A stretch of DNA of 17,392 nt from Anaerolineae bacterium (GCA_016929205.1 JAFGJF010000483.1:1-17392); one strand, 5' to 3'. Shown: positions 7,452 to 15,241, numbered from the stretch's first letter. Notes: generated by a model not told the origin, from the sequence alone. Numbers and translations are program-made.

Positions 7452-7643
7452 GATTTCTCCTCGTTCAGTATATTCTCTCCGGCTGCCGGTCTGACAACAA
7501 TAAAGGGACAGCTGGCTTTGCCTGTCCCTTTGACACAGCAACGAGATGCCACTTTTTGGCAAGCACTTTTTGTCGGTGAGACAATCCTTTCAATCGTCAG
7601 AACGAATCAATATCCAGTGATGCCACACCCCACCTGTTACAAG
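7452..7643 (-). promoter_or_regulatory. Structured 5' leader of rpmI-rplT, candidate ribosomal-protein leader/attenuator
   Basis: About 190 nt of non-coding RNA predicted between the internal promoter and rpmI. Read on the minus strand it holds TTGTC-N5-GACAA, TGCCA-N5-TGGCA, a strong AAAGGGACAG/CTGTCCCTTT stem (plus-strand 7502-7511 with 7522-7531) with a T-rich 3' flank, and CCGGC-A-GCCGG just before the ribosome site. The strong stem resembles an intrinsic terminator. bL20 autoregulation through leader RNA is known in other phyla, so an attenuator for rpmI-rplT is plausible. The strong hairpin may also simply trim infC read-through. Confidence 0.5.
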
Positions 7644-7649
7644 CGTGAC

Positions 7650-7677
7650 ATTATACCACAAAACCCCCAGTTTGCAA
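7650..7677 (-). promoter_or_regulatory. Internal promoter between infC and rpmI
   Basis: On the minus strand TTGCAA (7672-7677), a 16-nt spacer and a perfect TATAAT (7650-7655). Predicted start near 7643. It would give rpmI-rplT expression independent of infC. Confidence 0.6.
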
Positions 7678-7702
7678 AACGCTACTTGGTTTGAGTATGA
7701 GA

Positions 7703-8221
7703 CTAGGGCTTTTTGGTGCCGGGGCTGAGCAGCATCATCATATTGCGCCCTTCCATCCGCGGCGGCTGTTCAACTACTGCTACGTCGGACAAACGGGTGG
7801 CGACTTGTTCGAGTAACTCGCGTGCGATCTCGGGGTATGTGATCTCGCGTCCACGAAACCAGACTCGAACCTGAACCTTGCAGCCCTCTTCTAAAAAACG
7901 ACGCGCATCCCGTACCTTGAATTCGATATCGTGTTCCCCTGTTTTGGGGCGGAGACGAATGCCTTTGACTTCAATGGTCTTGCTCGCTTTTCGAGCTTTG
8001 CGTTCTTTTTTGGCCTTGTTGTACAGGAACTTGCCATAGTCCATCATACGACAGACAGGCGGGTCCGCATTGGGTGAAACTTCTACAAGGTCCAAACCAC
8101 GTTCGCGAGCAATGGACAGTGCCTGGTTTCCAGAAACAACACCGATAACGCCTTCATCACCGACTAGACGCACTTGCTTGGCTCGAATTTGCCCGTTTAT
8201 CCGATAGTTTTTCTCGCTGAT
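7703..8221 (-). CDS. infC: Translation initiation factor IF-3, with probable AUC start codon
   Basis: 172 residues with both IF-3 domains. The factor binds the 30S subunit and checks start codons and the initiator tRNA. Seen: the N-terminal NYRINGQIRAKQVRLVGDEG block, LDLVEVSPNADPPVCRMMDYGKF, the lysine-rich linker, KGIRLRPKTGEHDIEFK and VEQPPRMEGRNMMM. The conserved N-terminus can be translated only if initiation is upstream of the first standard start (GTG, 8173). The frame has no ATG/GTG/TTG before a TGA at 8225-8227. The only sensible initiator is ATC at 8219-8221, preceded by GAGGTGA (8225-8231). Rare AUU/AUC-type starts are a known feature of infC and let IF-3 repress its own synthesis. 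First gene of infC-rpmI-rplT. Confidence 0.95.
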   Translation of the reverse strand: MSEKNYRINGQIRAKQVRLVGDEGVIGVVSGNQALSIARERGLDLVEVSPNADPPVCRMMDYGKFLYNKAKKERKARKASKTIEVKGIRLRPKTGEHDIEFKVRDARRFLEEGCKVQVRVWFRGREITYPEIARELLEQVATRLSDVAVVEQPPRMEGRNMMMLLSPGTKKP

Positions 8222-8272
8222 AACTCACCTCTCCCATTATACTACGTATTTCCAACTTGAGTTGATGTGGTA

Positions 8273-8301
8273 AATATATCATAATCGTTTTTGAATGTCA
8301 A
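8273..8301 (-). promoter_or_regulatory. Sigma70 promoter for infC
   Basis: On the minus strand a perfect TTGACA (8296-8301), a 17-nt spacer and TATATT (8273-8278) preceded by TGA (extended -10). Predicted start near 8266, giving a leader of about 45 nt before the AUC codon. Confidence 0.8.
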
Positions 8302-8305
8302 ATCT

Positions 8306-8335
8306 CTGGCAAGTTTAGTGACCAGGATTTGCCAG
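8306..8335. promoter_or_regulatory. Inverted repeat between divergent infC and DUF6935 promoters
   Basis: CTGGCAA (8306-8312) and TTGCCAG (8329-8335) are exact reverse complements 16 nt apart, flanked by AAAT/ATTT. They lie between the two -35 boxes (8296-8301 and 8338-8343), where a regulator could control both directions. Seven-base arms can occur by chance. Confidence 0.35.
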
Positions 8336-8337
8336 AT

Positions 8338-8366
8338 TTGCCTCTCTCTCTGCATAGGTATATACT
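8338..8366 (+). promoter_or_regulatory. Promoter for the DUF6935-like gene
   Basis: TTGCCT (8338-8343), a 17-nt spacer rich in CT repeats, and TATACT (8361-8366). Predicted start near 8373, about 28 nt before the ATG. Confidence 0.6.
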
Positions 8367-8400
8367 TGGAAATCATTCATTTTCAGAGAAAGGATATGGG

Positions 8401-8946
8401 ATGACTATCTTACCTTCCGTTCAAATCGAGCAATTGCCCAAGTCAGTGCAAGACTTTGTTGCTTTGCGCGACCAGATTGCCCAGTCACCTCAAGGCGGAG
8501 CGGCTATGATGGTCCTGGCGATCTTGGCTTATACTGAGGACAGAACACTGGGATGGCAGTGCCTGACCGTTGCCGTCGATCGTGAACGCCTGCAAGAAGG
8601 TAGCAAGGGATACAAAGGATGGCAACTGTCAAACGGCGATCTGCAGCGCATTCAGTTGCAGGTTCAGGACAAACCGTACCTCCCCAAATCGTATATTGAA
8701 GGGGCCACGCCGGAAAATGGCTACGCCTTGTCCGGGCCTCCTTATGTCATTGCTTGCTCTGACAATCCGTACAGTGGTGACCTGGAATCCGGCACATACA
8801 AGGTCTTTGTGGCTTGTTCCGGCGCAAGCAGCCCGCGGCCAATAACGCTCAAGCGCAACGACAAAGGTTTTTGGAAGGCGTCTGAATGGAGCAGTTTGCT
8901 TGTTGGTGTAAAGGCGCCGGCGCAAACGATTCATGACGACTTGTAA
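8401..8946 (+). CDS. DUF6935-like conserved protein of unknown function
   Basis: 181 residues, no signal peptide or membrane segment, so probably cytoplasmic. I recognise the overall text as the DUF6935 type from memory: LPKSVQDFVALRDQIAQSPQGG (first half), LAYTEDRTLGWQCLTVAVDR, LPKSYIEGATPENGY, the NPYSGDLESGTYKVFV stretch, SPRPITLKRNDKG and EWSSLLVGV. No catalytic motif is evident. The ATG is chosen for its AGAAAGGA site 7 nt upstream and the good fit of the start; an earlier TTG frame extension to 8329 overlaps the promoter and is rejected. The gene is divergent from infC and is followed by a 16-bp palindrome and a separate promoter, so it is probably monocistronic. Function unknown. Confidence 0.8.
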   Translation: MTILPSVQIEQLPKSVQDFVALRDQIAQSPQGGAAMMVLAILAYTEDRTLGWQCLTVAVDRERLQEGSKGYKGWQLSNGDLQRIQLQVQDKPYLPKSYIEGATPENGYALSGPPYVIACSDNPYSGDLESGTYKVFVACSGASSPRPITLKRNDKGFWKASEWSSLLVGVKAPAQTIHDDL

Positions 8947-8960
8947 TCACACGTGTGATT
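8945..8960. promoter_or_regulatory. Perfect 16-bp palindrome upstream of the glycosyltransferase promoter
   Basis: AATCACACGTGTGATT is fully self-complementary. It begins in the stop codon of the DUF6935-like gene and ends just upstream of the putative -35 of the next promoter. Dimer-binding operators often look like this. No matching regulator is identified. Confidence 0.5.
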
Positions 8961-8966
8961 GGCTGG

Positions 8967-8994
8967 TTGTGCATCCGTCTGTTTATGGTATAAT
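8967..8994 (+). promoter_or_regulatory. Promoter giving a probable leaderless glycosyltransferase mRNA
   Basis: Perfect TATAAT (8989-8994) with a weak TTGTGC (8967-8972) 16 nt upstream. The GTG start codon begins 6 nt after the -10 box, so the transcript would start at or within a base or two of the GTG. Confidence 0.6.
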
Positions 8995-9000
8995 AACGCC

Positions 9001-10206
9001 GTGAACCAAACAGTGTCCTTTCACGTCGGTTTGAACGCGTCATTGCTTTGCCTTGGGGAAAATTATCGAAGTGCAGGGATCCATCGCTATATCTATCATT
9101 TGTTGTGTCGGCTGCCGGACGCCGATGCAGGTTTGAGTTATACTGCCTTTCTGCACGATCCACGATTTACCCCTCGGCAGGGGATGCGCGTTAGACGCCC
9201 CATCTGGTCAACTATTACCCCATACAAGCGTATTGTATGGGAGCAGCTGGTTGCGCCTGTTGTTTTGCGTCAGGAAAAGGTGGATCTGTTGCACGCGATG
9301 GCATTTGTGTCTCCCGTCTTGTCAAAACGACCGACCGTTGTCACCGTGTTCGATGTCAGTTTTCTCCAGTTTCCCCAGGCGTTTAGTGCTGCTAAGCGCA
9401 TTTATCTGCGCTGGATGACCCATTTGTCAGTGCAAAGGGCGACGCAGGTTATCGCGATTTCAGATCATACGCGCCGCGACGTGATCGAGCGTTTTACCGT
9501 ACCTGGTGAACGGGTCAAGACGGTATATTGCGGTGTCGATGCCTCGTTTCGTCCACTGCCGGAAAAAAAAGTGCGGGCATTTCGCCAAAAAAAGGGATTG
9601 CCTGCACAAAGCATCTTGTTCCTGGGCACGATCGAACCGCGCAAAAATATCTCGCAATTGATCAAAGCATTCGCACACCTCATTGCTACCTCTGGACAAG
9701 ATTTTGCCGATCTGTGTTTGGTGATTGCCGGCGGCAAAGGCTGGTTCTTTGAACCGATTTTTGCCCTGGTGGAAGAACTAGAACTGACCCATCGCGTCCG
9801 TTTTACCGGGTATGTGCCCGAGGAAGAAAAGTGCGGTTGGTACAATGTGGCGACGTGTTTTTGTTATCCGTCGCTGTATGAGGGTTTTGGGTTGTCTCCG
9901 TTGGAAGCGATGGCATGTGGCACACCCGTGATCACGTCGAATGTATCTTCGCTGCCCGAGGTGGTCGGCGATGCTGGTTTGACCGTTGCGCCGGATGATG
10001 TGCGAGGATTGAGCGATGCGTTGTATCGCGTGTTGAGCGATGCATCATTGCGTGACGAACTCGTGGATAGGGGAAAGAAGCGTGCAGCAACCTTTACCTG
10101 GGACAAGGCCGCGCGCCAGACAGCGCAGATTTACCGTCAGGCGTGGTGGCAATCAAACTCTATGCAGTCACCATCCTCTGTAGACGAGCAGGAGAGAGTG
10201 CGTTGA
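9001..10206 (+). CDS. GT4-family (GT-B fold) glycosyltransferase
   Basis: 401 residues. It transfers a sugar from a nucleotide-sugar donor, probably during surface polysaccharide assembly at the inner face of the membrane. The N-terminal acceptor half shows SAGIHRYIYHLL (24-35) and VTVFDVSFLQFP (114-125). The donor half starts with LFLGTIEPRKN (206-216) and holds the EX7E motif: SLYEGFGLSPLEAMACGTPV (291-310, E294 and E302), then SSLPEVVGDAG (316-326). GTG at 9001 is chosen because it matches the family N-terminus and follows TATAAT by 6 nt; there is no Shine-Dalgarno, which suggests a leaderless message. Its stop overlaps the TTG start of the next gene (TTGA), so both act in one exopolysaccharide unit. 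Confidence 0.92.
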   Translation: MNQTVSFHVGLNASLLCLGENYRSAGIHRYIYHLLCRLPDADAGLSYTAFLHDPRFTPRQGMRVRRPIWSTITPYKRIVWEQLVAPVVLRQEKVDLLHAMAFVSPVLSKRPTVVTVFDVSFLQFPQAFSAAKRIYLRWMTHLSVQRATQVIAISDHTRRDVIERFTVPGERVKTVYCGVDASFRPLPEKKVRAFRQKKGLPAQSILFLGTIEPRKNISQLIKAFAHLIATSGQDFADLCLVIAGGKGWFFEPIFALVEELELTHRVRFTGYVPEEEKCGWYNVATCFCYPSLYEGFGLSPLEAMACGTPVITSNVSSLPEVVGDAGLTVAPDDVRGLSDALYRVLSDASLRDELVDRGKKRAATFTWDKAARQTAQIYRQAWWQSNSMQSPSSVDEQERVR

Positions 10207-11636
10207 AACATTGGCTATCGAAATCGAGATTGCGAGTTTTTCTCGATATTTTGACGGATGTACTGTCGATCACCATCGGCTTTGTGCTGGCATATTGGAT
10301 CCGCTATCAACTCGAGTGGCCTTCGCCGGTGGCTGCTGAAAACTATGAGCCGTTTAGCACCTATGTGCCTATGGCGGCTACCCTGACCGTGTTGTTGATT
10401 GCCGTTTACGCTTCACATCGCGTATACGTTCCGCAGCGTGGGCGGAGTTGGTTGGACGAGATGTATGCTTTGTTCAGTGGCACACTGACGGGGCTGATGC
10501 TGTTAATTGTGATTACGTACTTTGCGCCACAGTTGTCTTATTCGCGCGGCTTGTTTCCTCTGGCGGCGATGACGATTTTGATCGTTCTGGCTTTTAGCCG
10601 GATCGTCAGACATATTGTGGTTAATCAGTTGCGCAAGCGCGGCATCGGCGTGCGGCGGGTGCTGATCGTCGGTGCAGGCGAAGTGGGGCGAGCGATGATG
10701 CGCTCCATCGTTGCTCACCCCGAGTTGGGATACCAGGTGGTCGGTTTTGTCGACGACAACCCGGCCAAAGGGCGAACCGATCTAGGCAAAATCAAAGCGT
10801 TGGGCGGTCTCGACAACTTGACGCTGTTGATCCGCGAACACCAGATTGATTTGGTTATTACAGCCTTGCCGTGGATGTATCACCGCAAGATATTGCGCAT
10901 CGTGCATCAATGTGAAGGCCAGAAAGTCCAGGTCTATATTGTGCCCGATCTGCTACAGACGACGATTCGTCATGTCGACGTCGAATACTTGGGCGAGGTG
11001 CCTGTGGTCGGCGTACGGCAGAGCGCGTTGGGAAAAGGTGCGCTGTTTTTCAAACGCGTACTCGATCTGTTTTTGACAACTGTAGGCCTGCTTGTGGGCG
11101 GGCCCTTGATGCTTTTGATCTGCATCTTGATCAAGCTCGATTCGGATGGACCGGCTATTTTTTCCCAGACGCGCATTGGCCAAAACGGCATTCCTTTTAC
11201 TTGCTTGAAATTTCGTACGATGCGTCAGGGTGCCGATAGAGAAAAGTCACAGTTGGCAGCGCAAAACGAAGGTGAAGCCCGCTTGTTCAAGATCAAAGAT
11301 GACCCGCGCGTGACACGTGTGGGACGTTTTCTCCGCAAATCCAGCCTGGATGAGTTGCCCCAGATGTTGAACGTGCTACGTGGTGAGATGAGCCTTGTGG
11401 GGCCACGTCCACAGGTGCCCAGTGAGGTCGAATTGTACCTGGAATGGCACCGGCATCGCCTGGATGTCTTGCCGGGCATCACCGGGATGTGGCAGGTCAG
11501 TGGGCGGAGCGAGCTGGGCTTTGACGAAATGGCGCTGCTCGACATCTGGTACGTCGAAAACTGGACGCCGTGGTTGGACATCAAAATCTTGATCAAGTCT
11601 GTAGGCGTCGTTTTGATGCGAAAAGGGGCGTATTAG
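10203..11636 (+). CDS. Polyprenyl glycosylphosphotransferase (WcaJ-type priming enzyme)
   Basis: 477 residues. This membrane enzyme transfers a sugar-1-phosphate to undecaprenyl phosphate and so starts a polysaccharide repeat unit. About four N-terminal membrane spans occur at ~13-35, 54-75, 90-108 and 117-137. A Rossmann-like domain follows ([16 protein letters not shown], 151-166). A fifth hydrophobic hairpin (~285-310) leads into the catalytic bacterial-sugar-transferase domain: SQTRIGQNG (321-329), KFRTM (336-340), [20 protein letters not shown] (380-399), GPRP (400-403) and [12 protein letters not shown] (424-435). TTG at 10203 is preferred because GGAGAG lies 6 nt upstream and the TTGA overlap couples it to the glycosyltransferase. 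An extension to 10143 would overlap that gene by 64 nt. Sugar specificity cannot be read from the sequence. Confidence 0.93.
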   Translation: MKHWLSKSRLRVFLDILTDVLSITIGFVLAYWIRYQLEWPSPVAAENYEPFSTYVPMAATLTVLLIAVYASHRVYVPQRGRSWLDEMYALFSGTLTGLMLLIVITYFAPQLSYSRGLFPLAAMTILIVLAFSRIVRHIVVNQLRKRGIGVRRVLIVGAGEVGRAMMRSIVAHPELGYQVVGFVDDNPAKGRTDLGKIKALGGLDNLTLLIREHQIDLVITALPWMYHRKILRIVHQCEGQKVQVYIVPDLLQTTIRHVDVEYLGEVPVVGVRQSALGKGALFFKRVLDLFLTTVGLLVGGPLMLLICILIKLDSDGPAIFSQTRIGQNGIPFTCLKFRTMRQGADREKSQLAAQNEGEARLFKIKDDPRVTRVGRFLRKSSLDELPQMLNVLRGEMSLVGPRPQVPSEVELYLEWHRHRLDVLPGITGMWQVSGRSELGFDEMALLDIWYVENWTPWLDIKILIKSVGVVLMRKGAY

Positions 11637-11690
11637 GCCCGTGTGCCTTGGCCACCAAGCGGGAGGTTGGAGACCGGAGGGAGGGAGATT

Positions 11691-12872
11691 TTGTTTGAAT
11701 TCAGCGCACAAGATCGAGAGGCAATGATTGCCTTTTTGCAGAAAATGATCCGTATTCCAAGTTATTCGACCCAGGAAGCGGAACTCGCGGCGTGCTTGTC
11801 TGCCGAGATGGAAAAAGTGGGCTTTCAGGACGTGCGTATCGACCGTATTGGGAACGTTGTGGGGCGCATTGGACCCAAGACGGGCCGTACATTGCTGTAC
11901 AACGGTCATATGGATGTTGTGGGGATCGGTGATGCGTCCACATGGGAACACGGCCCGTTTGCGGCCGATATTCGAGATGGTGTTCTTTATGGACGTGGTG
12001 CCTCGGATATGAAGGCGGCATTGGCGGCGATGGTCTATGGAGGCAAGCTTTTGATCGATCTCGGTGTGACATTGCATGGCAATTTGGTTCTGGTTGGCGT
12101 CGTCCAGGAGGAACCGTGCGAAGGATTGGGTATGCGTGTCTTGATCGAAGAGGAAGGCTTGATCCCCGATTACGTCGTTCTCGGTGAGGCGACAAATTTG
12201 CAGGTCAGCCGTGGACAGCGCGGACGAATGGAGATCAAGGTCGTGGCAAAAGGTCGATCCTGTCACGCCTCAGCCCCTCAGCATGGCGACAATGCCATTT
12301 ATACTGCTGCGCGCCTGGTGTTCGGCATCGAAATGTTGAGCGGACAACTGGCCGAAGATCGATTTCTCGGCCCGGGCACGCTTGCGATTACGCATATTGA
12401 AAATACGGCCGGCAGTCGCAACGTCGTTCCCGATAGCTGCACGTTTTACATCGACCGTCGGCTGACGATTGGCGAAACCGAGGCCAAAGCTATGGCTGAG
12501 ATCCAGAGTATTTTGTTGCGCGAAGGGGCAAAGGCTTTGGCTACTGTCTCTGAATATGGTTCTGTGTCCTATACGGGCTATCGCGCACAAGCGCGGGCAT
12601 ATTATCCGGCCTGGGCGCTGGATCGGGATCATCCACTGGTGCAAAAGGTGTGCAAGGCTATTCGTACCGAGCTGGGATATCGTCCCTCGATCCAAAAGTG
12701 GGAGTTTTCGACGGATGGTACGTACACAATGGGTATTGCCGGCATCCCCACCATCGGATTTGGGCCGGGTGAAGAAAAATACGTTCATACAATTAACGAT
12801 CAGGTGCGCATTGCCGATGTCGTTCGGGCGGCGAAAGGGTATGCACACATTGCGACCGAAATATTGGACTGA
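11691..12872 (+). CDS. ygeY: YgeY-type M20 metallohydrolase (selenium-metabolism-linked family)
   Basis: 393 residues, close to the family's usual ~400. It is a zinc-dependent M20 hydrolase expected to cut an amide or N-carbamoyl/acyl bond; YgeY's exact substrate is uncertain, but the family sits in urate/selenium-linked clusters. Metal and catalytic positions are H73 and D75 (GHMDVVG), D106 (GRGASDMK), E140-E141 (VQEEPCEG), E166 (LGEATN) and H366 (HTIND). YgeY-like text includes RGQRGRMEIKV (174-184), DSCTFYIDRRLTIGET (248-263) and KWEFSTDGTYTMGI (336-349). The start is uncertain: TTG 11691 has a run of GGAGG/GAGGGAG just upstream, while GTG 11643 and ATG 11724 are alternatives. It follows the sugar transferase by 54 nt without a terminator, so it may share that transcript although its chemistry belongs with ssnA. 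Confidence 0.85.
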   Translation: MFEFSAQDREAMIAFLQKMIRIPSYSTQEAELAACLSAEMEKVGFQDVRIDRIGNVVGRIGPKTGRTLLYNGHMDVVGIGDASTWEHGPFAADIRDGVLYGRGASDMKAALAAMVYGGKLLIDLGVTLHGNLVLVGVVQEEPCEGLGMRVLIEEEGLIPDYVVLGEATNLQVSRGQRGRMEIKVVAKGRSCHASAPQHGDNAIYTAARLVFGIEMLSGQLAEDRFLGPGTLAITHIENTAGSRNVVPDSCTFYIDRRLTIGETEAKAMAEIQSILLREGAKALATVSEYGSVSYTGYRAQARAYYPAWALDRDHPLVQKVCKAIRTELGYRPSIQKWEFSTDGTYTMGIAGIPTIGFGPGEEKYVHTINDQVRIADVVRAAKGYAHIATEILD

Positions 12873-12928
12873 TCGTGTGGTGAGCCTGAATCGCGGGCAT
12901 CTTGACTGTTCGGCAGTGGGGTGATTTT

Positions 12929-14326
12929 ATGGACATAGAGGGATCGCGAATGATCAAGCGTTCGCTAGAGGACTTGTATGGGAACGAGCCTTTGGTATTG
13001 GCCGCCCAGCAGGCGAGGTACAGAGAAGCACAGCAGCGCTTCGTCGAGCGCTTTGGCCCGGGGCCAGTAACCGTTTTTCGTACGCCGGGGCGTCTAAATC
13101 TCATTGGCGAACACACGGACTATAACGGCGGTTTTGTTATGCCAGTGGCGTTGGACAAAGATCTGGTGTTTGTCACTCGCCCGCGCGACGATCCAGTCGT
13201 CAACGCGATCAACGTTGAAGCCGGGTTTTCATCCTTTGCATTTGCTCTTTCCGACGATGTGCCACATGCCCCAAGCGGCGATTGGAGCAATTATTTCCGG
13301 GGAGCGGGCCAAGAGATCTGCCGCCGGTTTGCAAACGCACTTTCGATCAAGGGGATGGACGTGCTGGTTTCGGGCGCTGGGCCGTGCAGTGTGCCCCGTG
13401 GTGCGGGGCTCAGCTCTTCAACGGCGCTGACGGTGACGACGGCTCTGGCGCTGGTTGTGTTGAACGGGATCGATATCGAACGAGCCGATTTGGCGCATTT
13501 GTGCAGCGAGGCGGAATGGTACGTTGGCACACGCGGCGGGATGATGGACCAGTTTGCGACGCTGCTCGGCAAGCGCGACCACGCTTTGTTCCTCGACTGT
13601 CGCCCTTTGCCCGGAGGGACGTATCGCCTAAAGCACGTGCCGATTCCGGGCAACGTCGAGGTCGTGCTGTTAAACAGCGGCGTGCATCACGACAACGTGC
13701 GCGGTGAGTTCAACCGGCGAGTTGCCGAGTGCAAGATCGGGGTTAGACTTTTGCAGCGGTATGATTCCTCTGTCACACAGCTGCGCGATGTGACGCCCGG
13801 TCAAGATCGGGCCGATTTTTGGTCGCGCATGGAAGCGATTTTGCCAGGTGAGGCGACAGTGCGCGAGTTGATTGACAGGGGATTGGACGAGGCATGGTTG
13901 AATGCGCTGCTGGTCGATTACCGGTTGGACAGGGCGACGACATTTGCCGTTTTGCCGCGCTGCCGGCACGTGATCGGTGAAAACGAACGGGTGCAGGCCG
14001 GAGTCGACGCTTTGCGTAATGGGCAGGTCGCGCTATTTGGCCAGTTGATGAATCGCGCGCACGCCAGTATGAGCCAGGACTATGCGGCTAGTTGCCTTGA
14101 AGTCGATGCACTGGTTGAAATCGTCCAGGACCAACCCGGCGTTCTGGGAGCGCGGATCACCGGCGCCGGGTGGGGAGGCGGTGTGGTTGCTCTGGTATCG
14201 CCAGAGGGCGACGAAAATTGGACAGAGCGCGTTCGCCAGATCTACCGGGATCGAACCGGATTGGAAACGGACATTTTTGGCTGCCGCCCGGGCGATGGCG
14301 CCGGCCTGGTGCAGGAATTTGACTGA
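12929..14326 (+). CDS. Galactokinase-family GHMP sugar kinase
   Basis: 465 residues, longer than typical bacterial galactokinase (~390). It would phosphorylate galactose or a related sugar at C1 with ATP, feeding the nucleotide-sugar pool. All signatures are seen: the galactokinase motif PGRLNLIGEHTDYNGG (53-68), ATP loop GAGLSSSTAL (158-167), the catalytic Asp in GTRGGMMDQFA (D207), and TGAGWGGG (411-418). The extra length is an N-terminal ~45-residue extension and helical inserts around 280-345. The sugar is not certain, and related uronic-acid or arabinose kinases share these motifs. ATG 12929 is chosen because GGGGTGA sits 4 nt before it; ATG 12950, with GAGGGA, is a fair alternative. The radical SAM gene starts 2 nt after its stop. 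Its neighbourhood with two polysaccharide genes fits a sugar-activation role. Confidence 0.88.
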   Translation: MDIEGSRMIKRSLEDLYGNEPLVLAAQQARYREAQQRFVERFGPGPVTVFRTPGRLNLIGEHTDYNGGFVMPVALDKDLVFVTRPRDDPVVNAINVEAGFSSFAFALSDDVPHAPSGDWSNYFRGAGQEICRRFANALSIKGMDVLVSGAGPCSVPRGAGLSSSTALTVTTALALVVLNGIDIERADLAHLCSEAEWYVGTRGGMMDQFATLLGKRDHALFLDCRPLPGGTYRLKHVPIPGNVEVVLLNSGVHHDNVRGEFNRRVAECKIGVRLLQRYDSSVTQLRDVTPGQDRADFWSRMEAILPGEATVRELIDRGLDEAWLNALLVDYRLDRATTFAVLPRCRHVIGENERVQAGVDALRNGQVALFGQLMNRAHASMSQDYAASCLEVDALVEIVQDQPGVLGARITGAGWGGGVVALVSPEGDENWTERVRQIYRDRTGLETDIFGCRPGDGAGLVQEFD

Positions 14327-14328
14327 AT

Positions 14329-15210
14329 ATGTCGATCTCGACCCTCGAACAAGAGCTTGATGCGGCCTGGCGAGTACGTCAGGCTCATTTTTCACCCCAG
14401 GTTACCTTTACTTTGCCATTGGATACGGCGTTGATCAGCCTGACGGGCGCGCACTGTGTGCTGCAATGCGCGCATTGTGCGGGCCATTACCTGCGCCACA
14501 TGCAGCCTATCCAGGAGGCGCGGGTGGAAAATGCACCCAGTGTCTTGATATCTGGTGGCTGTGATCCAGATGGCTGTGTACCGGTGGCCGATTATCTGGA
14601 ACAGATCGAAACGATCAGCCAGGGGCGGCGGTTGAACTGGCATGTCGGTTTGATTGACGAACCGGCGATGCAGAGCATTGCGCCCTATGTGGACACGATT
14701 TCGTTTGATGTGGTTGGCGATGTGAAAACGATTCGCGGAGTGTATGGCCTAGACAAGACGCCACAAGACTATGCCGATACGTACGCGATGCTGCGACAAT
14801 ACGCGCGGGTCGTGCCCCACATCACGATTGGGTTGTTGCACGGCCAGTTGGGGCATGAACGCCCGGCATTGGAGATGCTGGCACAGCTCGACCTGGATGC
14901 TGGTGAAGACATGCCTGCACTGGTATTCATCGTCTTTATCCCTACACCTGGGACGCGCTATGCCGACTATGCGCCGCCCCAGGTCAACGAGGTCGCGCTG
15001 CTGCTGGCACAAGCCAGGCAACGTTTTCCCAAGATACCCATTCACCTGGGCTGTATGCGCCCGCGCGGTCAATATCGTGCCCAGCTCGATCCGCTGGCCG
15101 TACGCGCAGGCGTCAACGTGCTGGTCAGTCCCTCTCGGCAGGCGCGCGAAACGGCCAAACAACTGGGTTTGCAGGTTCTTCAGAGACACGAATGTTGTGT
15201 TTTTGATTGA
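14329..15210 (+). CDS. Radical SAM protein of the uncharacterised biotin-synthase-like family
   Basis: 293 residues. A compact radical SAM enzyme with C43, C47 and C50 (CVLQCAHC, CX3CX2C) to hold the [4Fe-4S] cluster that cleaves S-adenosylmethionine. Further conserved stretches are VLISGGCDPDGCVPV (72-86), SFDVVGDVKTIRGVYGL (125-141), PHITIGLLHGQ (163-173), FIPTPGTRY (203-211), HLGCMRPRGQYR (239-250), a second possible cysteine site (C242), and a terminal ECC (288-290). I do not know the reaction. Related biotin-synthase-like radical SAM proteins include archaeal lipoyl-synthase (LipS) enzymes, but I cannot place this protein there. It is 2 nt downstream of the galactokinase gene and probably translationally coupled. 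The serS promoter begins in its last codons, so no terminator separates the two units. Confidence 0.85.
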   Translation: MSISTLEQELDAAWRVRQAHFSPQVTFTLPLDTALISLTGAHCVLQCAHCAGHYLRHMQPIQEARVENAPSVLISGGCDPDGCVPVADYLEQIETISQGRRLNWHVGLIDEPAMQSIAPYVDTISFDVVGDVKTIRGVYGLDKTPQDYADTYAMLRQYARVVPHITIGLLHGQLGHERPALEMLAQLDLDAGEDMPALVFIVFIPTPGTRYADYAPPQVNEVALLLAQARQRFPKIPIHLGCMRPRGQYRAQLDPLAVRAGVNVLVSPSRQARETAKQLGLQVLQRHECCVFD

Positions 15211-15235
15211 CAAGACAGATTGGCTATGATATAAT
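15207..15235 (+). promoter_or_regulatory. Perfect consensus sigma70 promoter for serS
   Basis: TTGACA (15207-15212), a 17-nt spacer and TATAAT (15230-15235), with TGA before the -10 (extended). The -35 overlaps the TGA stop of the radical SAM gene. Predicted start near 15242, at the head of the T-box leader. Confidence 0.9.
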
Positions 15236-15241
15236 CGAGCT

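Noticed and set aside
8171..8173. GTG as the infC start
   Set aside because: It would remove the conserved NYRINGQIRAKQ segment of IF-3, and there is no ribosome site before it.
8236..8241. TATAAT on the minus strand just before the infC ribosome site
   Set aside because: No fitting -35, and the transcript would start inside the Shine-Dalgarno; the TTGACA/TATATT pair upstream is better.
8344..8351. CT-rich run as a possible microsatellite
   Set aside because: Only four CT units within a promoter spacer; too short to call a repeat element.
11376..12266. 296-codon open frame on the minus strand
   Set aside because: Antisense to the sugar transferase and ygeY; no recognisable domain and no ribosome site.
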